Assembly: GCA_964418325.1 (NCBI GenBank)
Contig: CAYQLC010000008.1
Span: forward strand, 1 to 55,016
Direction: 5' to 3'
DNA length: 55,016 bases
Source of the DNA: IMCC26077 sp964418325
Lineage (GTDB): Bacteria; Actinomycetota; Actinomycetes; Nanopelagicales; Nanopelagicaceae
Shown piece after piece: positions 17,338 to 24,356 of this stretch. How positions within the stretch are numbered: position 1 is the first letter of the stretch; the number at the start of each line of letters is the position of its first letter. The translations under genes were made by a program, and so were the position numbers. Under the pieces are notes generated by a model. The model saw nothing but the letters and a program-made list of their open reading frames with translations. It searched no databases and was not told where the DNA came from.

Positions 17338-17965
17338 ATTGAAGGAGTGCAATAGCCTGCATCGCTAACCAGATAAACACGATAACTTCGAGACATCGCG
17401 GGACGAACATCTCTCCTAGAAAGCCAAGCGCAACTAGCAACCCTCGGACCGGGCGTTCACAGATAGTGACGACGCCTAGAACATTTCCTGCGACATGATT
17501 GAGCTTGGCTCGGCCATACTCTTGGGTTCCTACTAACACCCATGTGATGAGCAAGAGCGCTGGCGAAATCCCAGCGTAATAGAGCGCGCCAATCCACAGC
17601 AATTCTGTGACTCGATCAACTATCCCATCCCAGACGCCACCAATTGCAGAGCTTCTATTACGAATAATCGCTACGGCGCCATCAAAGCCATCGACAATCA
17701 ATGAAGCAAGAATCAAGGCTGCGATTGCTAACTTATTATCGAAGAGCAGGGCAAATGCTGCGAGTAAGGGGCCAAGTAACGTCACTAAATTGGGAGTGAA
17801 CCGGAGCAGCACTAGAGGTTGGACTAGATAAAAATTAACAGACAAGTACCCGCGGGCAATTCCACTGACTTCGGCTCCATCAACGTAACCATGCACAGAA
17901 GACCAGGCGCGAAGGTACTCCGTTCTCTTCATCCTCTTGCTCTTCTCTTTGCTCTTCTCTATCAC
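17306..17965 (-). CDS. CDP-alcohol phosphatidyltransferase family protein
   Basis: This 219-residue membrane protein has about six hydrophobic segments. The metal-binding motif of the family is visible as DGFDGAVAI, then G and D-x3-D in GGVWDGIVDRV. The Arg that usually follows the Ala is replaced by Ile. Members of the family transfer a phosphoalcohol from a CDP-linked donor to a polar acceptor in phospholipid synthesis. The GTG start overlaps the metF stop (TAGTG), so the two genes are co-transcribed. The acceptor cannot be told from sequence. The 3' end overlaps the crtD-like gene by 32 bases on the other strand. Confidence 0.8.
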   Translation of the reverse strand: MIEKSKEKSKRMKRTEYLRAWSSVHGYVDGAEVSGIARGYLSVNFYLVQPLVLLRFTPNLVTLLGPLLAAFALLFDNKLAIAALILASLIVDGFDGAVAIIRNRSSAIGGVWDGIVDRVTELLWIGALYYAGISPALLLITWVLVGTQEYGRAKLNHVAGNVLGVVTICERPVRGLLVALGFLGEMFVPRCLEVIVFIWLAMQAIALLQFSAMARKQLR

Positions 17966-18959
17966 TAACGAATTCCCAAGTTTGTAACGACTTGTCGAGT
18001 TGCAGGAGAGGAGTTCAAAGTAAAGAAATGTAAGGCTCCTACTCCGATATTGAGCANNNNNNNNNNNNNNNNNNNNNNNNNNNNNNNNNNNNNNNNNNNN
18101 NNNNNNNNNNNNNNNNNNNNNNNNNNNNNNNNNNNNNNNNNNNNNNNNNNNNNNNNGCAGGAGAGGAGTTCAAAGTAAAGAAATGTAAGGCTCCTACTCC
18201 GATATTGAGCAACTCTTGGCAAAGGCTTGTCGCAACTTCGACGCCAAGTTTCTGTACTGCCACAGGATCATCAGCGACTGATTCGAATCGTTTTTTGATT
18301 GGCAGCGGAATTTCAGTTCCAGATAGTTCAGCAAATCTAATCAATTGCTTAACATTAGTCACCGGCATAATCCCAGGAATCAAATTTAGATTGATTCTAT
18401 GTTGATCGACATCATTCATCAGCTGCTGCCATGAATTAACATCAAAGAAGAATTGTGAGATTGCAAAAGTAGCCCCAGCATCTGCTTTACGTTTGAGAGT
18501 TTCAATATCTTCGTCGCGATTCTTACTCGCTGGATGACCATCAGGAAAGACTGCAACGCCGACTTCAAAGCCCATAGATGATGCAAGGTGCACTAACTCA
18601 TGTGCATGATCTATCCCGTGTGGAGTCGATATCCATTCACCTCGGGGGCCGCTGGGTGGATCCCCACGAAGTGCAAGTACGCGCGAAATACCTGCGCTCT
18701 TATATTGGGATAAGACTGAGGAGAGCTCATCTCGAGTAGCACCAACGCAGGTGAGGTGGGCGACGGTCGACATTCCTGTTCGGGAAGTAATCTCGGCAGT
18801 AATCCGGAGCGTGCGATCTCGGGTGCTCCCCCCTGCGCCATAGGTCACCGAAACGAAATCAGGAGCGATATCGGAAAGCTGTGCGAGCGCACTCCACAAT
18901 CGCTCCTCCCCCTGCGCATCCTTAGGCGGGAAGAACTCAATGGATACCTGCGTTCTCAC
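17965..18959 (-). CDS. metF: Methylenetetrahydrofolate reductase (interrupted by a false gap)
   Basis: MetF reduces 5,10-methylene-THF to 5-methyl-THF with FAD, feeding methionine synthesis. The N-terminus VRTQVSIEFFPPK, followed by VSVTYGAGGSTRDRT, HLTCVGATRDEL, LALRGDPP and FFFDV, is diagnostic. The C-terminal FFTLNSSPATRQV is split by 100 N at 18057-18156. The flanks are identical over 55 bases, and collapsing them gives a continuous 279-residue protein of normal length. GTG at 18959 is preferred; a -10-like TACCCT (18967-18972) ends seven bases before it and no ribosome site is visible, so the message may be leaderless. The gene diverges from crtE. Confidence 0.92.
18057..18156. other. 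False assembly gap (100 N) with duplicated 55-base flanks
   Basis: Positions 18002-18056 and 18157-18211 are the same 55 bases. As in the first gap, this points to two overlapping contigs left unmerged. Removing 155 bases restores the metF frame to its normal stop at 17965. Confidence 0.9.
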
Positions 18960-19021
18960 GGCAGTCAGGGTAGCGTTGCCACATGCTCCCTGGCTCTCGG
19001 TTAGGCTCAAAACGAGAAAAA

Positions 19022-20065
19022 ATGGCGATAGACGGCGCCCTAGAAGAATTTCTTGCTGAAGCCCGCGGCAGACTAGGTGTGATCGACCCACATCTGACCC
19101 CGGTGAGTACCGCGCTCTCTGATTTCCTCGTCGGCGGAAAAAGGCTTCGCCCCCTCTTTGCCATTGCTGGATATGTTGGTGCGGGCGGAAGTATCGATAG
19201 TGATGCGATGCAGAGCATTTATAAGGCGGCAGTCAGCTTGGAGTTACTGCAGGCCTGCGCATTGATTCACGATGACATGATGGATGGGTCGGACACCAGG
19301 CGGGGTGCTCCATCCATACATCGTCGCTTCGAGCATGAACATAAAGCACGCTCTGGTGTAGGAAGTAGTGAAAATTTTGGTAACGCTGCCGCCTTACTTC
19401 TTGGTGACCTTGCACTGGTGCTTTCCACGCAAGCTCTCAACACTTCAGGAATTAACCACAAGCAACTAACGGCAGTCAATCCAATTTTTGACACGATGAA
19501 GGTTGAATTGATGGCGGGACAGTATCTTGATATGCATGCCGGAAGTCGAGGCGAAGTCTCTGTAGATGACGCCTTGAAAATCGCGATCTACAAATCAGGT
19601 AAGTACACGATTGAAAGACCGTTACATTTTGGCGGTGCCCTGGCGCTCTGTGCACCAGAGCTTCCTCAGATTTATAGCGATTATGGAATTCCGCTCGGCA
19701 TCGCCTTTCAACTTCGTGATGACCTGTTGGGAGTATTTGGTGATACAGCTCTCACGGGAAAGCCAGCCGGAGATGACCTCCTCGAAGGTAAGCGGACGGC
19801 GCTGATCTCTTACGCCCTCGCGAATCTTGGTGCAAGTGAGGTTGTGGAGTTCAGACAGTTTTTTGGCAATCGAAATTCCTCCATCGCAGAGATTGAACGG
19901 ATGCGTGAGTTGATTAACACATCGGGGGCAGTGCAATTCATCGAGAAAATAATCGAAGAGAAAACTACTCTTGCGCTACAAGCGAGCACAGATTCACGAA
20001 TTACCCCATCTGGGCAGGAACTACTTGCCGAGCTTGCTCTTGCAGCAACGCGAAGGAGCGCTTAA
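19022..20065 (+). CDS. crtE: Polyprenyl (geranylgeranyl) diphosphate synthase
   Basis: The enzyme condenses isopentenyl diphosphate with allylic diphosphates to make the C20 precursor of phytoene. At 347 residues, it has the lysine/arginine substrate region VGGKRLRPLF, the first Asp-rich motif IHDDMMDGSDTRRG and the second, LRDDLLGVFGD, followed by GKRT. The ATG at 19022 gives a typical N-terminus (MAIDGALEEFL); an in-frame ATG at 18983 would add 13 residues. Its stop overlaps the crtI start as TAATG, so crtE, crtI and crtB form one operon. Product chain length is inferred as C20 from this context. Confidence 0.92.
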   Translation: MAIDGALEEFLAEARGRLGVIDPHLTPVSTALSDFLVGGKRLRPLFAIAGYVGAGGSIDSDAMQSIYKAAVSLELLQACALIHDDMMDGSDTRRGAPSIHRRFEHEHKARSGVGSSENFGNAAALLLGDLALVLSTQALNTSGINHKQLTAVNPIFDTMKVELMAGQYLDMHAGSRGEVSVDDALKIAIYKSGKYTIERPLHFGGALALCAPELPQIYSDYGIPLGIAFQLRDDLLGVFGDTALTGKPAGDDLLEGKRTALISYALANLGASEVVEFRQFFGNRNSSIAEIERMRELINTSGAVQFIEKIIEEKTTLALQASTDSRITPSGQELLAELALAATRRSA

Positions 20066-21540
20066 TGCGAAAAGTCCCTGGAGCCACCAACAAGGTGGTC
20101 ATAGTTGGTGCGGGACTTGGCGGGTTAAGCACTGCACTTCGATTGGCTGGCGCCGGCCGCGAAGTAATTATCGTTGAGCGGGAATCAGTACCAGGTGGGC
20201 GAAATGGATTACTCGTCGATCAGGGATATCGATTCGATACCGGACCCACTGTCCTGACTATGCCCTCGCTCATTGAAGATGCACTCAATTGTGTTGGTGA
20301 AAAATTATCGGATTGGCTAGAGCTCATTCCACTTCGACCACTTTATCGCGCCTTCTACCACGATGGATCTCAGCTAGATGTCTTCCCAGACACAGCAGAG
20401 ATGGAAACTGAGATTGCCCGAGTCATTGGTCCAAATGAGGCGCTGGGATATCGCAAATATGTTGATTTTGTTACCAAGTTATACAAATACGAGATGAACG
20501 ATTTCATCGATCGAAATATTGATTCACCGCTCCAACTTCTCACTCCCAATCTCGCGCGCTTGATAGCTATTGGTGGCTTTCGACGTCTGGCGCCAAAGGT
20601 CAATCAATACCTCAAGGATCCCCGGACGCAGAAGGTTTATTCGTTTCAAGCGATGTACGCAGGAGTCAGTCCGCAACAAGCTTTGGCTATCTATGCGGTG
20701 ATCGCATACATGGATTCAGTCAATGGCGTCTTCTTTCCCAAAGGTGGCATGCATGCGGTACCACGTGCATTAGCGGGAGCAGCAGAGAAGCACGGTGTGA
20801 AAATTCGCTACTCGACCACGGTCGAGAGCGTTGCCACCAAGAATGGGCGAGCCACCGGCGTCATAACTACCACTGGTGAACATATTTCCGCCGATGTTGT
20901 CGTTCTTAATCCAGATCTACCAATTGCCTATCGAGAATTACTTGATAAAGAACCTTTCGATATTAAAAGATTGAATTACTCCCCTTCATGTGTTGTGATG
21001 TTGGTCGGCTCGAATAAACATTACGATCACATCGCTCACCACAATATCCACTTTGGCCAATCATGGGATGGCGTCTTCGATGAACTCATCAAGAAAAAAA
21101 CCTTTATGAGCGATCCATCCCTTCTGGTGACAGTGCCCACGTATGACGATCCTTCGTTAGCGCCTGCAGGCAAGTCTTCTTATTACATCCTTTTTCCCAC
21201 GCCCAATTTGAATTCTTCGATAGATTGGCAGCGCGAGCGAGGTAGATACCGTGATGAGATGGTTCGAGTGCTTGAATCACGCGGCTATAGCGACTTCGGT
21301 GCCGGAATCGAGGTGGAGCACCTCACCACCCCAGTGGAGTGGCGCGCTCAGGGCATGGAGGCCGGTGCGCCATTTGCCAGTGCGCATACCTTCTTCCAAA
21401 CCGGACCCTTCCGTCCGCGAAATCTCGCCCGAGGGGTAGAGAATGTGGTCTTCACTGGCTCTGGTACTCAACCAGGCGTAGGGGTACCTATGGTGCTTAT
21501 CTCTGGAAAATTAGCAGCTGAGAGAATCATCGGTAAATGA
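20065..21540 (+). CDS. crtI: Phytoene desaturase
   Basis: This 491-residue FAD enzyme converts phytoene to lycopene in several desaturation steps. It has the N-terminal VVIVGAGLGGLSTALRL, the RFDTGPTVLTMP substrate motif, YAVIAYMDSVNGVFFPKGGM and the C-terminal TGSGTQPGVGVPMVLISGK, all standard for bacterial CrtI. It lies between crtE (TAATG overlap) and crtB (ATGA overlap), which fixes its role as the primary desaturase, in contrast to the CrtD-like enzyme at 15817. Confidence 0.95.
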   Translation: MRKVPGATNKVVIVGAGLGGLSTALRLAGAGREVIIVERESVPGGRNGLLVDQGYRFDTGPTVLTMPSLIEDALNCVGEKLSDWLELIPLRPLYRAFYHDGSQLDVFPDTAEMETEIARVIGPNEALGYRKYVDFVTKLYKYEMNDFIDRNIDSPLQLLTPNLARLIAIGGFRRLAPKVNQYLKDPRTQKVYSFQAMYAGVSPQQALAIYAVIAYMDSVNGVFFPKGGMHAVPRALAGAAEKHGVKIRYSTTVESVATKNGRATGVITTTGEHISADVVVLNPDLPIAYRELLDKEPFDIKRLNYSPSCVVMLVGSNKHYDHIAHHNIHFGQSWDGVFDELIKKKTFMSDPSLLVTVPTYDDPSLAPAGKSSYYILFPTPNLNSSIDWQRERGRYRDEMVRVLESRGYSDFGAGIEVEHLTTPVEWRAQGMEAGAPFASAHTFFQTGPFRPRNLARGVENVVFTGSGTQPGVGVPMVLISGKLAAERIIGK

Positions 21541-22469
21541 GCGCTCGAGAGCTCGATGCTGCCGGAATATCTGCACCGGATTTACGAGCCTCATATTTGG
21601 AGTGCAAACGCCTTAATTCCTTACATGGAAAGACTTATTACCTAGCCACACTTTTACTACCGCCAGGCAAGCGACCTTTTGTACACGCGCTCTACGGCTT
21701 TGCACGATATGCCGACGAAATCGTTGATGACCTTGCCTCTACTCTTACTATTCAAGAAAAAGAATCGGCGTTGAGAAGTTGGAGTGAGCAACTCCTTGAA
21801 GATTTGGTGCGAGGAAAAAGCTCTGATCACATCGGTGCCGCTCTTGTCGACACAGTCACCAGGTTCGATATACCTATCGATCATTTTCGAGCCTTTCTCC
21901 ATTCGATGGCTATGGATATTTCTGTCTCGCGATATGAGAGCTATCCGGATCTCATGGAGTACGTCTATGGTTCAGCAGCAGTAATTGGTCTCGAGATGGT
22001 GCCAATTTTGGGAGCGCTCTCGCACGATGCCTACCCCGCGGCCGAAAAACTTGGCATCGCCTTCCAATTGGCAAACTTCATCCGAGATGTCAACGAAGAC
22101 CTCGATCGAGGACGGATCTATCTGCCGCTCGATGAACTCCGATCATTTAATGTCAGCGAAGAGATGCTTCATGCGCGCAGACTTACCCCAGAGATAAGAG
22201 AGGCGCTTCGATTTAATATCGATAGAGTGCGCAAATTGCAGCGCGAAGCTAATCCTGGAATTGTATTACTCGCTCCTGAGAGTAGAGCGTGCATCGAAGC
22301 AGCAAGTGAACTCTATTGTGGAATCGTCGATGAGGTAGAGAAGATTGATTACCAAATCTTTGACAAGCGTGCCAAAACTTCGACGTTTCGCCGTCTAACT
22401 GTTGCTATTCCGGCTTTCGCTCGCGCTCTTGCTGCACGCCGCGGGAACCCCAGTAAATCCACATACTGA
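21537..22469 (+). CDS. crtB: Phytoene synthase
   Basis: This 310-residue squalene/phytoene synthase family enzyme joins two GGPP molecules to phytoene. The two Mg-diphosphate binding motifs are visible: ARYADEIVDD (around residue 60) and FQLANFIRDVNEDLDRGRIYLP split as QLANFIRDVNEDLDRGR near residue 185. The start overlaps the crtI stop as ATGA. The final 65 bases overlap the 3' end of crtYd on the opposite strand, so both C-terminal tails are encoded by the same DNA. Confidence 0.94.
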   Translation: MSARELDAAGISAPDLRASYLECKRLNSLHGKTYYLATLLLPPGKRPFVHALYGFARYADEIVDDLASTLTIQEKESALRSWSEQLLEDLVRGKSSDHIGAALVDTVTRFDIPIDHFRAFLHSMAMDISVSRYESYPDLMEYVYGSAAVIGLEMVPILGALSHDAYPAAEKLGIAFQLANFIRDVNEDLDRGRIYLPLDELRSFNVSEEMLHARRLTPEIREALRFNIDRVRKLQREANPGIVLLAPESRACIEAASELYCGIVDEVEKIDYQIFDKRAKTSTFRRLTVAIPAFARALAARRGNPSKSTY

Positions 22470-22728
22470 TCACACCAAGAATCAGGGCAAATCCAAAGAG
22501 AAGATCCTCTACCGGCGCGCTGGCAATCCGGTAACCAGTGATGAATTGCTCGCGGTACATAACAATCTCTCGTGAGGTCAGCCACCAATTAGTCAAAAGT
22601 TGAAAGGGCAAGATAATCGCATAGGAGGTCCAAAATGCCCGTCGCAGAATCATTCGCCGTTTGGTAATAAAAAGATCGAAAGCAATTGCCAGAGGTACGG
22701 CCAATAAAGCTAATTGGGTATAGGTCAT
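22405..22728 (-). CDS. crtYd: Lycopene cyclase subunit CrtYd
   Basis: This 107-residue membrane protein with three helices is one half of the heterodimeric lycopene beta-cyclase found in actinobacteria. The family motif is seen as APVEDLLFGF. Its ATG overlaps the crtYc stop as ATGA. The two products together make beta rings at one or both ends of lycopene. Its last 65 bases run antisense to crtB. Because CruF needs an uncyclised psi end, the two enzymes acting on opposite ends would give a monocyclic pigment; full cyclisation to beta-carotene is also possible. Confidence 0.9.
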   Translation of the reverse strand: MTYTQLALLAVPLAIAFDLFITKRRMILRRAFWTSYAIILPFQLLTNWWLTSREIVMYREQFITGYRIASAPVEDLLFGFALILGVISMWIYWGSRGVQQERERKPE

Positions 22729-23066
22729 TTCTCATCTCCAAAAACCCATTTGGGGTTTTTCCTTTTTACCACTCCCACCGCTTCGATAGTCATGATTGCT
22801 GCTAGAGGTACCACGGTGAAAAAGAGCACCTCTTCGAAGGGGATACCGCCTGGAGTGACAATGCCAAGAATCTGCTCGCTATCAAAGTGCCAGTGTCCTC
22901 GACTAATAGCGTAAAGATCCCAAATGATGAAGAGCGCTGAAATCGGCAGAATGCTCAACAAAACTCGTCTCAATCGCCGCAAGACGCCAACCTTGAGAAA
23001 TATTTCAAGCCAGAAAGACCCTACGACAGTAAAGGTAATCATCGCTAAGTATCCGAACTTGAGCAC
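22725..23066 (-). CDS. crtYc: Lycopene cyclase subunit CrtYc
   Basis: This is the other half of the split lycopene cyclase, with 113 residues and three membrane helices. The motifs IIWDLYAISRGHWHF and GIPFEEVLFF are diagnostic. The start is a GTG at 23066. On its strand a -10-like TAGCAT lies five bases upstream and overlaps the presumed -10 of the divergent TPP riboswitch transcript. AAAGGA lies further up as a possible but distant ribosome site. Confidence 0.9.
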   Translation of the reverse strand: MLKFGYLAMITFTVVGSFWLEIFLKVGVLRRLRRVLLSILPISALFIIWDLYAISRGHWHFDSEQILGIVTPGGIPFEEVLFFTVVPLAAIMTIEAVGVVKRKNPKWVFGDEK

Positions 23067-23071
23067 GCCTA

Positions 23072-23081
23072 ATGCTATCCT
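23072..23081. promoter_or_regulatory. Overlapping divergent -10-like elements
   Basis: Plus-strand TATCCT (23076-23081) sits nine bases before the TPP aptamer. Minus-strand TAGCAT (complement of 23072-23077) sits just before the crtYc GTG. The two hexamers share two bases. No good -35 boxes were found, so this is a weak promoter call based on position. Confidence 0.35.
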
Positions 23082-23089
23082 TTTTGTTG

Positions 23090-23170
23090 CACGGGAGCCG
23101 AGGTACGGCTGAGAGGGTGGCTAGCCACCGACCGTTACAACCAGTCCGGTAATGCGGATTCGGAAGGGGT
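23090..23170 (+). promoter_or_regulatory. TPP riboswitch (THI element)
   Basis: The sequence holds the conserved THI-box parts in order: CACGGGAGCC, GGCTGAGAGG, the hairpin GGTGGCTAGCCACC, GACCGTTACAACC, CCGGTAATGCGGA and CGGAAGGGG. This matches the actinobacterial form of the thiamine diphosphate aptamer. The terminal AAGGGG is also the only ribosome site for the next gene, so bound TPP would hide it and block translation. It regulates the PnuT-type transporter that follows. Confidence 0.93.
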
Positions 23171-23172
23171 AA

Positions 23173-23778
23173 GTGATCTCTATGTTAGGCATCTTTGGGA
23201 CAGTACTTTTCACTGCGTGGAACTATCAAGTGACGATACTCGAGTTCGCAGCGGCGGTGACATCGCTCATCGCAGTTTATCTTGGTACCACTGGGCGAAA
23301 AGTGATGTGGCCATGGTGGATTGCAAGTTCAGCGCTCTATGCGCTCTGGTTTTTCGACGCGAAATACTACGGTTCCTTCGCTACGCAATTCATTTTCATG
23401 GCCTTCGGTCTGTGGGGCTGGCTCTCATGGAAGCGCACTGGCGCGCAACCAGCGACGCTCTCGCTCAAGGGGCGCTTAATTGCAGTAGGCGCTTTCGCAT
23501 TTTGCTGGATTGCTTTTGCACCTCTCCTCAAATCTATCGGCGCGGTGGCGATTTGGAGTGACACTTTTGGATTACTAGGCAGTTTGGTGGCACAGGTAAT
23601 CATGGTGAAAGAAAAATGGGAGAGCTGGGTGCTCTGGTTCGTAGTTGATGTTGTACTTACTATTCAATACTTCCGGGGTGGCGCATACTTCACCTCTCTG
23701 GTCTACCTGGTTTTCACCGGCATCGCAATTCTTGGCTGGGTACGTTGGTATAAAAATGCGCAACGCGCTCATCGATAG
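23173..23778 (+). CDS. pnuT: PnuT-type thiamine transporter (PnuC family)
   Basis: This 201-residue protein has about seven membrane helices and PnuC-family signatures: the N-terminal WNYQVTILEF, the YALWFFDAKYYG helix, FMAFGLWGWLSWKR and the C-terminal VYLVFTGIAILGWVRW. PnuC homologues take up vitamins by facilitated diffusion followed by phosphorylation. The TPP riboswitch directly upstream indicates thiamine as the substrate (PnuT). GTG at 23173 has AAGG five bases upstream; ATG at 23182 is an alternative. It overlaps the next gene by 23 bases. Confidence 0.88.
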   Translation: MISMLGIFGTVLFTAWNYQVTILEFAAAVTSLIAVYLGTTGRKVMWPWWIASSALYALWFFDAKYYGSFATQFIFMAFGLWGWLSWKRTGAQPATLSLKGRLIAVGAFAFCWIAFAPLLKSIGAVAIWSDTFGLLGSLVAQVIMVKEKWESWVLWFVVDVVLTIQYFRGGAYFTSLVYLVFTGIAILGWVRWYKNAQRAHR

Positions 23779-24328
23779 TGTTCGATCGCTAACAGAAAAT
23801 TGGGCGCACCACCGCCCAATTTTTATAGTCATTGACGGACCTGCTGGCGTTGGCAAAACAACCCTCGCGAATGAAATCCGCAACTGTCTTGGTTTGGGTG
23901 AAATCATCCATTGCGATGACCTCTACAACGGTTGGGATGATGCTCTCTCGCCCACGTTGGAACGTCATTTCAACCAGTGGATAGTAAATCCGCTCCGGCA
24001 AGGTTTGATGCCTCGATATCTGAAATACGATTGGTCATCGGGTGCTTATGGTGAAGAGGTGCAGGTGCCAGAGAGTTCCTTAGTGATTCTTGAGGGGGTA
24101 GGCGCAGCGGTAAAGAACGTGGCTGAGATTGCTGATATCTCTATCTGGATGGAGCTGCCTGAATCTCTGGGGCCAACCTTTGGCTTAACGAGAGTTTTAG
24201 AGCGAGATGGCATGCAGATTGAAAAAGAAATGCGCCGTTGGATCACAGAGCAACAGGAATTTTTTGAGAAACATCACAATCGGGATAACTGCTCTGTCCA
24301 TCTGCCTTACGGAGCGCCTTCCGAGTAG
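23756..24328 (+). CDS. P-loop kinase of the uridine kinase-like family
   Basis: This 190-residue protein has a Walker A motif, IDGPAGVGKTTLA (near residue 27), then IIHCDDLYNGWDDA and VILEGVGAAV, as in small actinobacterial ATP-binding proteins annotated as uridine kinase-like. It overlaps the PnuT gene by 23 bases on the same strand, so it is translated from the riboswitch-controlled message. A kinase coupled to a PnuC-type facilitator could trap the vitamin by phosphorylation, but the true substrate is unknown. The frame is open further upstream; the ATG at 23756 is chosen because it begins just before the conserved domain. Confidence 0.8.
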   Translation: MRNALIDSVRSLTENWAHHRPIFIVIDGPAGVGKTTLANEIRNCLGLGEIIHCDDLYNGWDDALSPTLERHFNQWIVNPLRQGLMPRYLKYDWSSGAYGEEVQVPESSLVILEGVGAAVKNVAEIADISIWMELPESLGPTFGLTRVLERDGMQIEKEMRRWITEQQEFFEKHHNRDNCSVHLPYGAPSE

Positions 24329-24344
24329 TAACCAGGCAATTGCA

Positions 24345-24350
24345 TAGACT
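24345..24350 (+). promoter_or_regulatory. -10-like hexamer for a leaderless kinase message
   Basis: TAGACT ends six bases before the GTG of the PASTA kinase gene, and no ribosome site is present in between. This spacing is typical of leaderless actinobacterial transcripts. No convincing -35 is seen. Confidence 0.4.
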
Positions 24351-24356
24351 TTTTGA

